A DNA stretch of 64,000 bases from positions 124,001 through 188,000 of the forward strand of contig NZ_VORY01000006.1 in the NCBI RefSeq assembly GCF_007997295.1. The letters are read 5' to 3'. The notes below the pieces were generated by a model. It worked only from the letters and a program-made list of their open reading frames with translations, did no database searches and was not told the origin of the DNA. Within the stretch, counting starts at the first letter, position 1; every line of letters begins with the position of its first letter. Shown here one piece after another: positions 46,069 through 55,595 of the stretch. Made by a program: the position numbers and the translations under genes. Source of the stretch: Gillisia hiemivivida. GTDB lineage: Bacteria; Bacteroidota; Bacteroidia; Flavobacteriales; Flavobacteriaceae.

Positions 46069-47265
46069 TTGAACAAAGCACTTTTACATCCAGAAGTCCA
46101 AAAGTTTATTAAGGAACATCTGCACGAGGCCCTTACTAAACTTATTTTAAAAGGCTCCCCTTTTCCAGATGTTAGCATTCAAGAAATTGCAACACAGATC
46201 TCTGGATTAAAAAAGGCCAAAAACAAATTGCCTACATGGTTTAAAAATCAGGACATTCTCTATCCTCCTAATTTGAATTTAGAGCAAACGTCTTCAGAAA
46301 TCACAGCAAAATATAAGAGCGAACTAATTAACGGTAGTACTTTAATAGATCTTACGGGCGGTTTTGGGATAGACGATTATTATTTTTCGAAGAAATTTGA
46401 GAAAGTGATTTATTGCGAGCTTAATAAAGAACTCTCTCATTTAGCAGCACATAATTTTAAGACCCTCGGAGCTTTAAATATCAAATCACATAATGGCGAT
46501 GGATTAAAGATTTTAGCAGAACTAGACGAAAAAGTAGATTGGATCTATTTGGATCCAGCCAGAAGAGACGACTATGGAGGAAAAGTATTTCTTTTAGAAC
46601 AATGCACGCCCAATGTCCCTGAGAATTTAAAACTACTATTTCAAAAATCAGATAGTATCTTAATAAAGTCTTCTCCTCTATTAGATCTTTCTGCCGGAAT
46701 TTCTGAATTGAGGAAAGTAGTGGAAATTCATATCGTATCAGTAAATAATGAGGTTAAGGAGTTATTGTGGGTATTGAATAGAAATATTTCGAAGAAGATA
46801 AAAATCAAAACCATCAATATATCCAACAAAGAAACTCAGTGTTTTGAAGCACTTTTAGATGAAGAATCCGGACCATCAGCATATAGCCTCCCATTGAATT
46901 TTCTTTATGAGCCAAATCCGGCGATCATGAAAAGTAAGCTTTTTAGTGCCTTATCTTCTGAAACCAATACCTATAAACTACAATCTAATTCCCATTTATT
47001 TACTTCTGAAGAATTGCAGCCTTTTCCAGGGAGAAGTTTCGAGATCATAGACATTATACCATATAATAAGAAAGCTTTAAAAAGATCTCTAAAATTAAAA
47101 AAGGCAAATATTACTACGAGAAATTTCCCTAAATCTGTAAATGAAATTAGAAAAGAATTGAAGATTGAAGATGGTGGAAATGATTATCTCTTTTTCACAA
47201 CCGATCTTAACAACGATAAAATTGTTGTGGTTTGTAGAAAAGTTAATAATCTCAAGGGATCTTAG
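46069..47265 (+). CDS. SAM-dependent methyltransferase with THUMP-like domain
   Basis: A 398-residue protein. The middle carries a Rossmann SAM site (LIDLTGGFGIDDYYFSKKF, about residues 97-115) and a DPARRDDYGGKVF catalytic segment, similar to RNA guanine-N methyltransferases with the D-P-A-R active-site motif. The rest is the THUMP-like region typical of this Bacteroidota family. It probably modifies tRNA or rRNA. The start is TTG (46,069), 11 nt after the transporter gene. The last four codons lie beside the start of a long repeat region. Confidence 0.87.
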   Translation: MNKALLHPEVQKFIKEHLHEALTKLILKGSPFPDVSIQEIATQISGLKKAKNKLPTWFKNQDILYPPNLNLEQTSSEITAKYKSELINGSTLIDLTGGFGIDDYYFSKKFEKVIYCELNKELSHLAAHNFKTLGALNIKSHNGDGLKILAELDEKVDWIYLDPARRDDYGGKVFLLEQCTPNVPENLKLLFQKSDSILIKSSPLLDLSAGISELRKVVEIHIVSVNNEVKELLWVLNRNISKKIKIKTINISNKETQCFEALLDEESGPSAYSLPLNFLYEPNPAIMKSKLFSALSSETNTYKLQSNSHLFTSEELQPFPGRSFEIIDIIPYNKKALKRSLKLKKANITTRNFPKSVNEIRKELKIEDGGNDYLFFTTDLNNDKIVVVCRKVNNLKGS

Positions 47266-47757
47266 ACATCCCTCCTCGCGTCGGGATGACAAGCTATCGT
47301 CAAGCTGAACTCGTTTCAGCTTCAGTTTTATTTAATAGTTATTCACATTAAGATCCTGAAATAAATTCAGGATGACGTGATAGTGCGATTTGTCATTCAG
47401 AGCGCAACGCAGTGAAGCGAAGAATCTCAATGAAGTAAAATTCAACTTAAAAAGAGATCCCTCCTCAGGTCGGGATAACAAGCTATCGTCAAGCTGAACT
47501 TGTTTCAGCTTCTATTTTATTTAATAGTCATTCACCATGAGATCCTGAAATAAATTCAAGATGACGTAATAGTGCGATTTGTCATTCAGAGCGCAACGCA
47601 GTGGAGCGAAGAATCTCAACGAAGCAAAATCCAACTCAATAAGAGATCCCTCCTCTCGTCGGGATGACAAGGGATCGTCAAGCTGAACTCGTTTCAGCTT
47701 CTATTTTATTTAATAGTCATTCACATTAAGATCCTGAAATAAATTACCATTGACGTA
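47266..47757. repeat. 189-bp tandem repeat array (three units, last one truncated)
   Basis: CCCTCCTC anchors recur at 47,270, 47,459 and 47,648, an exact 189-bp period. Each unit holds the same inverted repeats: ATCCC/GGGAT, AAGCTGAA/TTCAGCTT, and ATCCTGAA/TTCAGGAT, plus a CATTCAGAGCGCAACGCAGTG block. Units differ by scattered point changes; the third loses homology after about 47,750. There is no coding capacity. The hairpins could end transcription from the upstream methyltransferase gene. Confidence 0.85.
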
Positions 47758-48057
47758 ATTCCAAGAATCTGGAATACACTCCCTCTGGTCGGTAAAGATC
47801 TGTTTAATTTTTAAGATTGTTCATTTTTTTGCGTGTCCAAAAAAACGAACCAAAAAAAGGACACTTTTTTGTAGGTGTTTCCAATTATGCTACCGCATAA
47901 TTAGAACCGTACTTCCACGGCTAAATTTTCTCCAAGGCTTCGAAAATTTTACGCAGTGGAACTACTACACTTGCAAAAAAGAATTTCTTAAGAAGATAAA
48001 CCTACTAGGAACAATCATATGTCAAAACCTCCGCTAGATAATTTTTTTTATCACAGG
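47758..48057. other. Non-coding insert inside the repeat region
   Basis: A unique 300-nt stretch between the two repeat blocks. It contains GTGTCC (47,833-47,838) and GGACAC (47,859-47,864) flanking poly-A, able to form a hairpin, and a palindromic TTATGCTACCGCATAA at about 47,886-47,901. No coding region longer than a few dozen codons is credible. I suspect a decayed mobile or repeat element of a type common in Flavobacteriia, but this is inference. Confidence 0.45.
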
Positions 48058-48364
48058 TCTCAGGATGACGTGATAGTGCGATTTGTCATTCAGAGCGCAA
48101 CGCAGTGAAGCGAAGAATCTCAACGAAGCAAAATCCAACTTAATAAGAGATCCCTCCTCAAGTCGGGATGACAACACCATTTCATTCAGAGTGCAACGCA
48201 GTGGAGCGAAGAATCTCAACGAAGCAAAATCCAACTTAAAAAGAGATCCCTCCTCGCGTCGGGATGACAAGCTATCGTCAAGCTGAACTCGTTTCATCTT
48301 CTATTTTTTGCATAGTCCTTAAATAAAGATCCTGAAATAAATTCAGGATGACGTAATCAAATTC
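48058..48364. repeat. Second block of the same repeat family
   Basis: Partial copies of the 189-bp unit recur here, with CCCTCCTC anchors at 48,152 and 48,248 (96 bp apart, so one unit is shortened internally). The GAGCGCAACGCAGTG and ATCCTGAA/TTCAGGAT parts are again present, the latter hairpin ending just before the ligase stop codon. The apparent reading frames through it are repeat artefacts. Confidence 0.8.
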
Positions 48365-49648
48365 CTAACCTCTCAAATCAAGAAATAACACAGGTTTCCT
48401 ACTTCCCGTTGGGTTCTTTAAACTGTTTATTTCAGTGTCACTCACCATTTCAATTTTAGGAATCACATGCAATCGGGTTTGAAAATGTTGATTTAGCTGC
48501 TCTTGTTCCAATTCAGATAATGAATTAGAAATTTTTACGAGCAATAGATCCATCTCAGTTTCATCTTTTTGTACAATGACTACAAAATTGGAAATAGTAT
48601 TAAATTCTACAATTACATCTATAATATGCTGCGGGTATAGGCTAGTGCCTTTATATTTTATATGCTGTTTCTTTCTTCCCAAAACAGGGCTTAATCGCAT
48701 TGTATTTCTACCACATTTACATATTTCGTTAATATAACTCACCATATCTCCTGTCGCAAAACGCAAGAGCGGCATAGTTTGTACTTGTAACGTGGTAACT
48801 ACCAACTCCCCTATTTCTCCGATTTTTACAGGATTTCCAGCTTCATCTAAAACCTCTGTATAAACTAATTCAGGTTGAATATGATTTCCTGTATGATGTT
48901 CACATTCCGTAAAGGCTGTAGCCATTTCTGTAGATGCGTAGGTAGAGAATAATTCTATATCCCAAAGCTCAGTGATCTTTCTGCCCAAAGCATTCAATTC
49001 AAAATTCTGATCTCTTAGAGGTTCTCCTATACAAATAGCCGCTTTTATAGATGATTTCTTATAATCTATTCCATTCGACACTGCGTATTCTATCATTTTC
49101 AATAAAAATGAAGGTACTGCTACCAAATAATTCGGTTTAAAGCGCTCTATAGAATCCCATTGTAAATGTGGTAATCCACTTCCAGTTCTAATAATTCCTG
49201 CACCAAGCTTCCTTAAACCTAAGAAATAAGCCATACCTGCAATAAACCTTCTGTCCAACGTAGTAGTAATTTGAACTTTATCTCCTTTTAAAATACCTGC
49301 AATTTTAAAAGATTGCATTTCATTTATTGCTAGCCTTTCCAGATCAGCTTCATTTAATAAGAAATTTACAGGATTCCCTAAAGTGCCAGAGGTAGTAACA
49401 TAATCTATAACATCTTCACTGGGAACACACAGGAAATCCTCATTAAATTGCTGAAGATCTTCCTTAGTTGTAACCGGGATACGCTTTAGATCGGCTTCTG
49501 TTTTAATTTCACTCACATCTATAGCATGCACTTTAAAAAGCTGCTTGTAGAATTTAGAATTCTTTTGAAGATATAGCAACTGCTTTTGTAATTCTAACCA
49601 TTGTATTCTTGCAATTTTCTCTATAGAGGAAGTTTGAATGGGAGTCAT
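48365..49648 (-). CDS. PaaK-like AMP-forming acyl/aryl-CoA ligase
   Basis: A 427-residue adenylate-forming enzyme of the phenylacetate-CoA ligase group. The ATP loop is TTSGTLGNPVNFLL, the adenylation segment is STYASTEMATAFTECE, and a CKCGRNTMRLSPVLGR region fits the zinc-binding insert of PaaK-like proteins. It is the last gene of the pigment locus, 3 nt after the C45 gene. It may activate an aromatic acid such as a cinnamate-type starter, or act on a precursor of the polyene (inference). Confidence 0.87.
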   Translation of the reverse strand: MTPIQTSSIEKIARIQWLELQKQLLYLQKNSKFYKQLFKVHAIDVSEIKTEADLKRIPVTTKEDLQQFNEDFLCVPSEDVIDYVTTSGTLGNPVNFLLNEADLERLAINEMQSFKIAGILKGDKVQITTTLDRRFIAGMAYFLGLRKLGAGIIRTGSGLPHLQWDSIERFKPNYLVAVPSFLLKMIEYAVSNGIDYKKSSIKAAICIGEPLRDQNFELNALGRKITELWDIELFSTYASTEMATAFTECEHHTGNHIQPELVYTEVLDEAGNPVKIGEIGELVVTTLQVQTMPLLRFATGDMVSYINEICKCGRNTMRLSPVLGRKKQHIKYKGTSLYPQHIIDVIVEFNTISNFVVIVQKDETEMDLLLVKISNSLSELEQEQLNQHFQTRLHVIPKIEMVSDTEINSLKNPTGSRKPVLFLDLRG

Positions 49649-49651
49649 ATT

Positions 49652-51322
49652 TTATAATTTACGAGTGCTTTTAGCAATCATTTTTTCAAGATAATTAAGG
49701 TCGGTTAAGCTAGTAACTTCCCTCATTTTAGCTTGTTTAAAATATATAATTGCTTTTTTATATTTTTTTTGTTGAAAATAATAATCCCCAGCCAAGGCAA
49801 ATCCTTTCCAATAATTTGGATTTAGCTGAATCAATTTTTCGATATCTTCAGTTTTTACAAGTTTTTGATGTGAAACCAGCTCATGAAGTTTACTATATAA
49901 AACCCTATATTCTTCATAATCTCTAAACTCTTCAGAATAAATAAATTCATCTGCAGGAATGGTTTCCGAAGCATTCATCACACTTTTCAGATTAGAACCC
50001 TTTTCAAAGATTTCGAAAGCATTATCAAGATCGTAAGCTAAGAAAGCTCCTAACTGATAAGGATTTGCGCTTACCCATACTTTTCTTTCTTCAGGTTTAA
50101 AAATAATTCCATGATGCGCAAGAAGCTGGTTGATTGCTTTTTCATTTCCAAAGCCCAAATCTACGCCTTCAAGACCTTCTTTATTTCTCAATATCGCTGC
50201 AGCCTTTTCTGGATTCAAAGAGTTATTAGTAGCCAGTAACTCCTTCATTCTATCATATCTATATTGTGTATGACTTTCTAAAATTGATTCAGAATTTCTT
50301 CTATCGTCTTTAAACACTTCACTCTGAAAATGATTACTACATATAAGCTGATCTGAATTTGGAACTTCAAATACTCCAAAATTATCCGGGGATACTTCAA
50401 TTAAAATTGCTTTATTTTCTGAAGCGCTACCAATCATAATAGATTCAGATACAAAAACTTCTCTTTTTTGAGCTATTGCAATGGCCTCCTCAGTATTTTC
50501 TGCATATTGCAAGATCTCTCTAGCCACAAGTGAAATTGGTGTTTTTGCAATAAGTGGGATTTTAGATTTCCCAGCATTTATAGTAACAGTGAGCCCTTTT
50601 TCGTTCATTCCGCTTACCACTCCTATCATTCCTCCCCAGGTATACATCATAAATTTATGACCTGCCTCTGGGTTTACAAAGGCTACTATTTTTTCTTCAG
50701 CAAATTCATCACCCGCATAAAAATCGAAATTTCTACCTAATAATAAATCTCCATCTTCGGTTTTAGAATCCCAAGCAGCAAAAGAGGTGCAACCAACTAG
50801 CATTAAATCTTGTAATGCATGTCCAATATCGTGAGCTCCATGTAAATAAAGCATTCGCACATAAGCGGGAGCAAAAGAATTGTATTTGGGTAATGCGAAT
50901 CTTGAGATCCCGTAAATCTCTTGTTTGTACTCCTCTGGGACATGTAGATAGATCTTCCGGTTAAACCAGCCAATTGTTTTGGATAAAAATTTCTGATAAC
51001 CAGTAGAGGGAACCAGTGATTCTATCCTGGTCATAAAAGCAGTCTCTTGCTTATGTATCAACTCGCGGGTAAGAGAACCATTTATAATCCCTCTTTCCAA
51101 AGCATCTCCTTCTATATATAATTCCCAGATTCCATATTTGTTCTTTAAAAGGATATTATTTCCAATAGTATAAAGACTGTCATTATGCTTTGTTCGTAGG
51201 GTGTCTATATTTTCTATCCCGGAAATATCAGGCCTATTCTGCATATTTCTATTAATCCCACAAGAGAATTGTAGAAGAATAATGAAAAGAAAAGCCCCTA
51301 AGCGAATTATAATCAGTTTCAT
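49652..51322 (-). CDS. C45-family autoproteolytic acyltransferase-like lipoprotein
   Basis: A 556-residue protein with a signal peptide and lipobox LLQFSC, so probably membrane-anchored outside the cytoplasm. The N-terminal-nucleophile domain of the penicillin acyltransferase group follows, with candidate self-cleavage and nucleophile Cys178 in LVGCTSFAAW and RNFDFYAGDEF after it. The last 80 residues look TPR-like (LNPNYWKGFALAGDYYFQ). C45 proteins occur in flexirubin loci; a role in amide or ester transfer to the pigment is plausible but unproven. It follows the MMPL gene by 10 nt. Confidence 0.82.
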   Translation of the reverse strand: MKLIIIRLGAFLFIILLQFSCGINRNMQNRPDISGIENIDTLRTKHNDSLYTIGNNILLKNKYGIWELYIEGDALERGIINGSLTRELIHKQETAFMTRIESLVPSTGYQKFLSKTIGWFNRKIYLHVPEEYKQEIYGISRFALPKYNSFAPAYVRMLYLHGAHDIGHALQDLMLVGCTSFAAWDSKTEDGDLLLGRNFDFYAGDEFAEEKIVAFVNPEAGHKFMMYTWGGMIGVVSGMNEKGLTVTINAGKSKIPLIAKTPISLVAREILQYAENTEEAIAIAQKREVFVSESIMIGSASENKAILIEVSPDNFGVFEVPNSDQLICSNHFQSEVFKDDRRNSESILESHTQYRYDRMKELLATNNSLNPEKAAAILRNKEGLEGVDLGFGNEKAINQLLAHHGIIFKPEERKVWVSANPYQLGAFLAYDLDNAFEIFEKGSNLKSVMNASETIPADEFIYSEEFRDYEEYRVLYSKLHELVSHQKLVKTEDIEKLIQLNPNYWKGFALAGDYYFQQKKYKKAIIYFKQAKMREVTSLTDLNYLEKMIAKSTRKL

Positions 51323-51332
51323 TTTTCGGCTT

Positions 51333-54314
51333 TTAAACCATTCTTTGAAGCAAGATCACTCCATTTTGGCGATAATGAATCTCAAAATTTGAGTCTACGA
51401 TCCATTGATATGCGTAATCTTTATCTAAAATTATCACTTTTTCAACTTGTTTAGCAACTAATTTATGGATCTCTTTTTCAAATAATTTATTGGAAGATTT
51501 GCAGATCACAATCGACTTGAATTCAGAGAAATTCTCAGGGAGTTCGTTTTCAAAGTTTAATTTTTCAGATTGAGCTGCGTAACAATTGTTTGCAATTTGA
51601 AGTTTTTCAAGATCTAATTCTAAGCCGGTCACTAAATTTTCAGGATTCTTAAAATGCAGATAAATTGACAATAATCCAAAATCTGAATAAAAATGAAGAA
51701 TATTTTCATTGTCAAAAAATTCAGCAACTTTAAGATAGCGATCTTTATTCTTTTCAAAATCTTTTTTTACCAATCTATATATCTTCTTATATCTATAATT
51801 AGCAATTATCTCTTTTTTGAAATACAATTTATCCTTAGTAGAATTCTTATTGAAATTAATAGCCAATCCTAATGCAGTATAGGGAGCTAAACCTTTTTCT
51901 CTAGGTCGAATAAACAGAAAATCAAAGATCGCACCTTGCAAAATGAATGCAACGGAGACTGCCGAAAATACCCCAATTATAGATACGATTGAAATTGATC
52001 TCAAGGCAGGATGCTTAGCAAAGAATAATGCTCCAATCCCTAGCAAAGTTGTAATTACTGAAAGCAATATGGAAGTGCGGTAGGTTTTAAGCACTTTGGT
52101 TCCGAATTCATATTCCTTCAAAAATGCATTAGTGATAAAAATGCTATAATCCAGACCTAATCCAAAGATGAATGTAGATATTATAATATTTAAAATATTG
52201 AATTCTATATTAAAGAAGGCCATCATTCCTAAAGCGATCACCCAAGTAATTCCTATGGGTAGCAGTGTTAGAAAACTTAAAACAAACGATCTATAGCAGA
52301 TTAAAAGAATTAGAAAAACAGCAATTATTGAATAGCTGATAAGTTGATTAAAATCATTCTTTAAATTCCCTAAGAAACTCTGATTTAACTGCTTTCTATC
52401 TATTACCACCACGTTTTTAGACTCCTTTAAAGTTGATAGAATTTCTTCTGAAGTTTCTGGATCTAAATTTATAGAAGTAGTTACTGTTGCAAGATCTTGT
52501 TTAGAAGATAAAAAATCGTCCAGATATAAGGTCTTTGTTTCCCTATAATCCTCTAGATAAATAGGGTCAAAATCTTTAGAGATTTGATCATACAGGCTTT
52601 CAAAACTTTCTGGTCTAAATCCGAATTCTGAAGATTCAGTAATCAATGTAGATTTAAGTTTTTCTTGCCGCTCTTGAGTCCAGAAATCTTTCCATTTATT
52701 AATTTTCTCTTGTTGCGTGTTTGTGGAAAGCACCACTCCCCCAATACTACTAAAACCTTCAATTTTTCCAGAATCCTTAAGAATATTTAGTTTCTCATAA
52801 AGTTCATTATTGGCTTCAAGAGCTTCATCTGTAGTATTTCCATAGGTTACCAGATAGATGGATTTTGCTGCGTTTCCGGCAATAGACTGAACTTGCTTTT
52901 CAGCTTGTTTAATCTCTGTTGGTTCAAAATTAATTGCTGAAAGATCATTATTGAATTGAACTTTTGTAAAATAAAAAAGACTAAAAACAAACAAGCCTAA
53001 GATCGCTATTACCAGAAATGATTTTTTATGGTAGGCTATTCCTGCAATTTTATCTATAAAAGTCTCCTTTGTATTTACATTTCCCTTTGGGACCCTATAC
53101 AAAATGGGGATAAGTATGAGGGCAACTACAGAAGCTACCAAAACACTTACAGCAGCAAATATTCCCAGATCATTCAAAGCCTCACTTTTCACGAATAACA
53201 GACATAAAAATGCAACTGCGGTTGTACCGCTACTCATTAAAATAGGCCCGGTAACATCTTTATATAATTGAGGGAGGTCATTATTATTCTTATAGTGCGT
53301 GAGAATATGCAAGGCATAATCTAAACTGATTCCCAACAAAATAGCTCCAATTCCTACTGAAATAGCCGAAATACTTCCTTTGAATATATATAAAACTGCA
53401 ATGGCTGTTATTGCACCTATGATGCTAGGAACAAATAATATCAGTGGAATATAGATCCTTCTGTAATAGAAAATTAAAAGCAGTAATAGAACACCACTAG
53501 CAAAACCAAGAGTTAATTTAATATCTTTTTTAATCTGGTTTGCATTAGCTACAGAATATAATACTCCGCCAAAGAACTCTGCATTCACGAATGAATATTC
53601 AGCATTCAATGAGTTTTGGATCTCTTTTAATTTTTCAATAAAAACAGTATTCTTATCTGTTTCTGAAGATGGAAAAGTTGGAGATAGAAATAACAATAAA
53701 TGTTTTTCATCTTTTGTTAGCAGAAAACTATTATATAATTTGAAATCATCCCCTACCTGTAATTCTTCTAGTTTTTTTAAACCTAGATTCGTGAAAGAAA
53801 GCGGATCTTTAAAAATAAAATCCTTGGTTACAAGACCGGTTGGAGAAATAATGCTTTTATAATCATCTTTTAATCGTTGCTGAATAGTATCTAATTCGAG
53901 TCGATTATTTATTGCTTCATAATCTGAATTATTTAAGAATAAAGGCAAATTATTATAGACAAAATCATAGATCTCCAAGATCCCTTCTTCTGGTACTTTT
54001 CCCTGAATATTTTTCACATATTCCGGAAGATCAGAATTTATAGTATCTATAAAGCGTTGTGCATATTTAGTAAGTTCCTCTGGAGAGCTTTTTCCTGAAG
54101 TAGAGGAAATAGTAACGATAATTTTATCTGAAAATTCAGTTTGATCCAAGACTCTTTTAAGCACATCCTGCTGCGCACCTTCAGGAATAAGGCTGGTAAT
54201 ATCTTCTTCTAAATTTATTTTAGAAGCCAAAAAAGATAACAAGGATAAGATCAGGATTCCTGAAAATATCGCGAGATATTTATGTTGCTTTAAATACTGG
54301 TTAAAGTTGAACAT
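51333..54314 (-). CDS. MMPL/RND-type exporter with an extra C-terminal methyltransferase-like domain
   Basis: A 993-residue protein. Residues 1 to about 800 form two MMPL halves, each with a first helix, a periplasmic loop and a cluster of helices, including GIGAILLGISLDYALHILTH and FIFGLGLDYSIFITNAFL. This is the exporter type found in aryl polyene loci. Residues about 803-993 are an added soluble domain with Rossmann-like strands (YSDFGLLSIYLHFKNPENL, VTGLELDLEKLQIANNCYA), resembling a class I methyltransferase but without a glycine-rich SAM loop. Some Bacteroidota relatives also carry an acyltransferase domain, which is absent here. Confidence 0.85.
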   Translation of the reverse strand: MFNFNQYLKQHKYLAIFSGILILSLLSFLASKINLEEDITSLIPEGAQQDVLKRVLDQTEFSDKIIVTISSTSGKSSPEELTKYAQRFIDTINSDLPEYVKNIQGKVPEEGILEIYDFVYNNLPLFLNNSDYEAINNRLELDTIQQRLKDDYKSIISPTGLVTKDFIFKDPLSFTNLGLKKLEELQVGDDFKLYNSFLLTKDEKHLLLFLSPTFPSSETDKNTVFIEKLKEIQNSLNAEYSFVNAEFFGGVLYSVANANQIKKDIKLTLGFASGVLLLLLIFYYRRIYIPLILFVPSIIGAITAIAVLYIFKGSISAISVGIGAILLGISLDYALHILTHYKNNNDLPQLYKDVTGPILMSSGTTAVAFLCLLFVKSEALNDLGIFAAVSVLVASVVALILIPILYRVPKGNVNTKETFIDKIAGIAYHKKSFLVIAILGLFVFSLFYFTKVQFNNDLSAINFEPTEIKQAEKQVQSIAGNAAKSIYLVTYGNTTDEALEANNELYEKLNILKDSGKIEGFSSIGGVVLSTNTQQEKINKWKDFWTQERQEKLKSTLITESSEFGFRPESFESLYDQISKDFDPIYLEDYRETKTLYLDDFLSSKQDLATVTTSINLDPETSEEILSTLKESKNVVVIDRKQLNQSFLGNLKNDFNQLISYSIIAVFLILLICYRSFVLSFLTLLPIGITWVIALGMMAFFNIEFNILNIIISTFIFGLGLDYSIFITNAFLKEYEFGTKVLKTYRTSILLSVITTLLGIGALFFAKHPALRSISIVSIIGVFSAVSVAFILQGAIFDFLFIRPREKGLAPYTALGLAINFNKNSTKDKLYFKKEIIANYRYKKIYRLVKKDFEKNKDRYLKVAEFFDNENILHFYSDFGLLSIYLHFKNPENLVTGLELDLEKLQIANNCYAAQSEKLNFENELPENFSEFKSIVICKSSNKLFEKEIHKLVAKQVEKVIILDKDYAYQWIVDSNFEIHYRQNGVILLQRMV

Positions 54315-55523
54315 TTATGGCTTGATAACCTGTTTTAGATTAGTCATCGAAAATAAGAAATAAAAGACAATCCACAGTATTAAAGAGGTGAATGCTGCCA
54401 AAGCCATACTTCCTATAATATATTGCCATAAACCATTGAATATTTCTGTGGAAGAATCAAAATCAGATAAGCTCAATCCCAAATTATACCCATTTCCTGT
54501 GACCACAGAACCTGCCTGATAACTCGCGTAAATGATTATTGGTATAAGCGGTGGAATACTGATGTTGGAAAACAGAAAAGCAATTACCTTATTTAATTTA
54601 AAGCTAGCTGCAAGTACAAAAACTAACAAAGTATGTAGTCCCCAAAATGGTGAAATCCCAACAAATACGCCAAGTGCAATAGCTGCTGCTTTTTTATGTG
54701 CAGGTTCTTGACTTTTTATAACATCTTCATTCCAGAATTTTTTAAAGCCTTTGTCCTTAAAATCTTGATATTTGTTTCTAGGATGAATATATAGAAAACT
54801 CACCAATACAAACCACATATATAAAAATACGATTCTAACAATATCTTCAAAAGGCCTAAAATGAGAAACCCGGTCTGCTCCTTCTTGATATAGAACTTTT
54901 ATAGGAATGTTCTTTACCTCTACTTTTCGCCAGACAGCTTTTACGATCACCTCAATCTCAAACTCGAATTTTCTGGTATAAAGAGGGATATTATTAACTA
55001 TTTCTAAAGGATAAAGTCTATAGCCACTTTGAGTATCATGTAATTGATTCCCGGTAACTACCATATACCAAAAGTTAGAGAATTTATTCCCAGTAGAACT
55101 TTTCATAGGAATTCCATCTTGCCCCATGTTGCGATCTCCTACTAACAATAGTTCTCTATCATTTTTCCCTTTTTTCTCTAACTCAGTTAGAAAAACATCA
55201 AGATCATCGGCATAATGCTGACCATCTGAATCTATAGTAATGGTATATTTATAACCAGCTTTTACAGCTAATTCAAAGCCTTTCTTAAGCGCGGTTCCTT
55301 TTCCTTTGTTTGTAGGACTATTAAAAATAGTCAGTTGAGAAAATTGACTTAAAATATTGACGGTGTCATCTATAGAACCATCATTAACTATAATTATATT
55401 ATTGGTGTACACCAAGACATCCTGTATAACTGAAGCTAATGACTTTTCGTTGTTATAGGTTGGTATCACTACACAACACTGTAAAGCATCAAATCTGGAT
55501 TGGAATATAGGTGAAGCACTCAA
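54315..55523 (-). CDS. Family 2 glycosyltransferase fused to DUF2062
   Basis: A 402-residue protein. The N-terminal 240 residues are a GT-A fold glycosyltransferase (CCVVIPTYNNEKSL, IVNDGSIDDTV, TIDSDGQHYADDLDVFL as the metal-binding DxD region). The C terminus holds DUF2062, a helical membrane region (GVFVGISPFWGLHTLLVFVL, SNISIPPLIPIIIYASY). It probably transfers a sugar to a lipid intermediate or the polyene at the inner membrane. The start is TTG (55,521-55,523); no ATG precedes the glycosyltransferase core. It abuts the MMPL gene. Confidence 0.88.
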   Translation of the reverse strand: MSASPIFQSRFDALQCCVVIPTYNNEKSLASVIQDVLVYTNNIIIVNDGSIDDTVNILSQFSQLTIFNSPTNKGKGTALKKGFELAVKAGYKYTITIDSDGQHYADDLDVFLTELEKKGKNDRELLLVGDRNMGQDGIPMKSSTGNKFSNFWYMVVTGNQLHDTQSGYRLYPLEIVNNIPLYTRKFEFEIEVIVKAVWRKVEVKNIPIKVLYQEGADRVSHFRPFEDIVRIVFLYMWFVLVSFLYIHPRNKYQDFKDKGFKKFWNEDVIKSQEPAHKKAAAIALGVFVGISPFWGLHTLLVFVLAASFKLNKVIAFLFSNISIPPLIPIIIYASYQAGSVVTGNGYNLGLSLSDFDSSTEIFNGLWQYIIGSMALAAFTSLILWIVFYFLFSMTNLKQVIKP

Positions 55524-55595
55524 ACAGTCGAAATTTAAAAAAACAAAAGTATCGTTTATAAATGGAACCGTTTAGCAGTGATGGATTTAATTATG

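Noticed and set aside
47266-47757. CRISPR array.
   Set aside because: Units are 189 bp and nearly identical throughout; there are no 25-40 bp repeats with unique spacers and no cas genes nearby.
48034-48297. Open reading frames on both strands through the second repeat block (also 48,083-48,286 plus).
   Set aside because: They read through repeat units, contain repeated peptides that mirror the DNA repeats, and have no recognisable domain.
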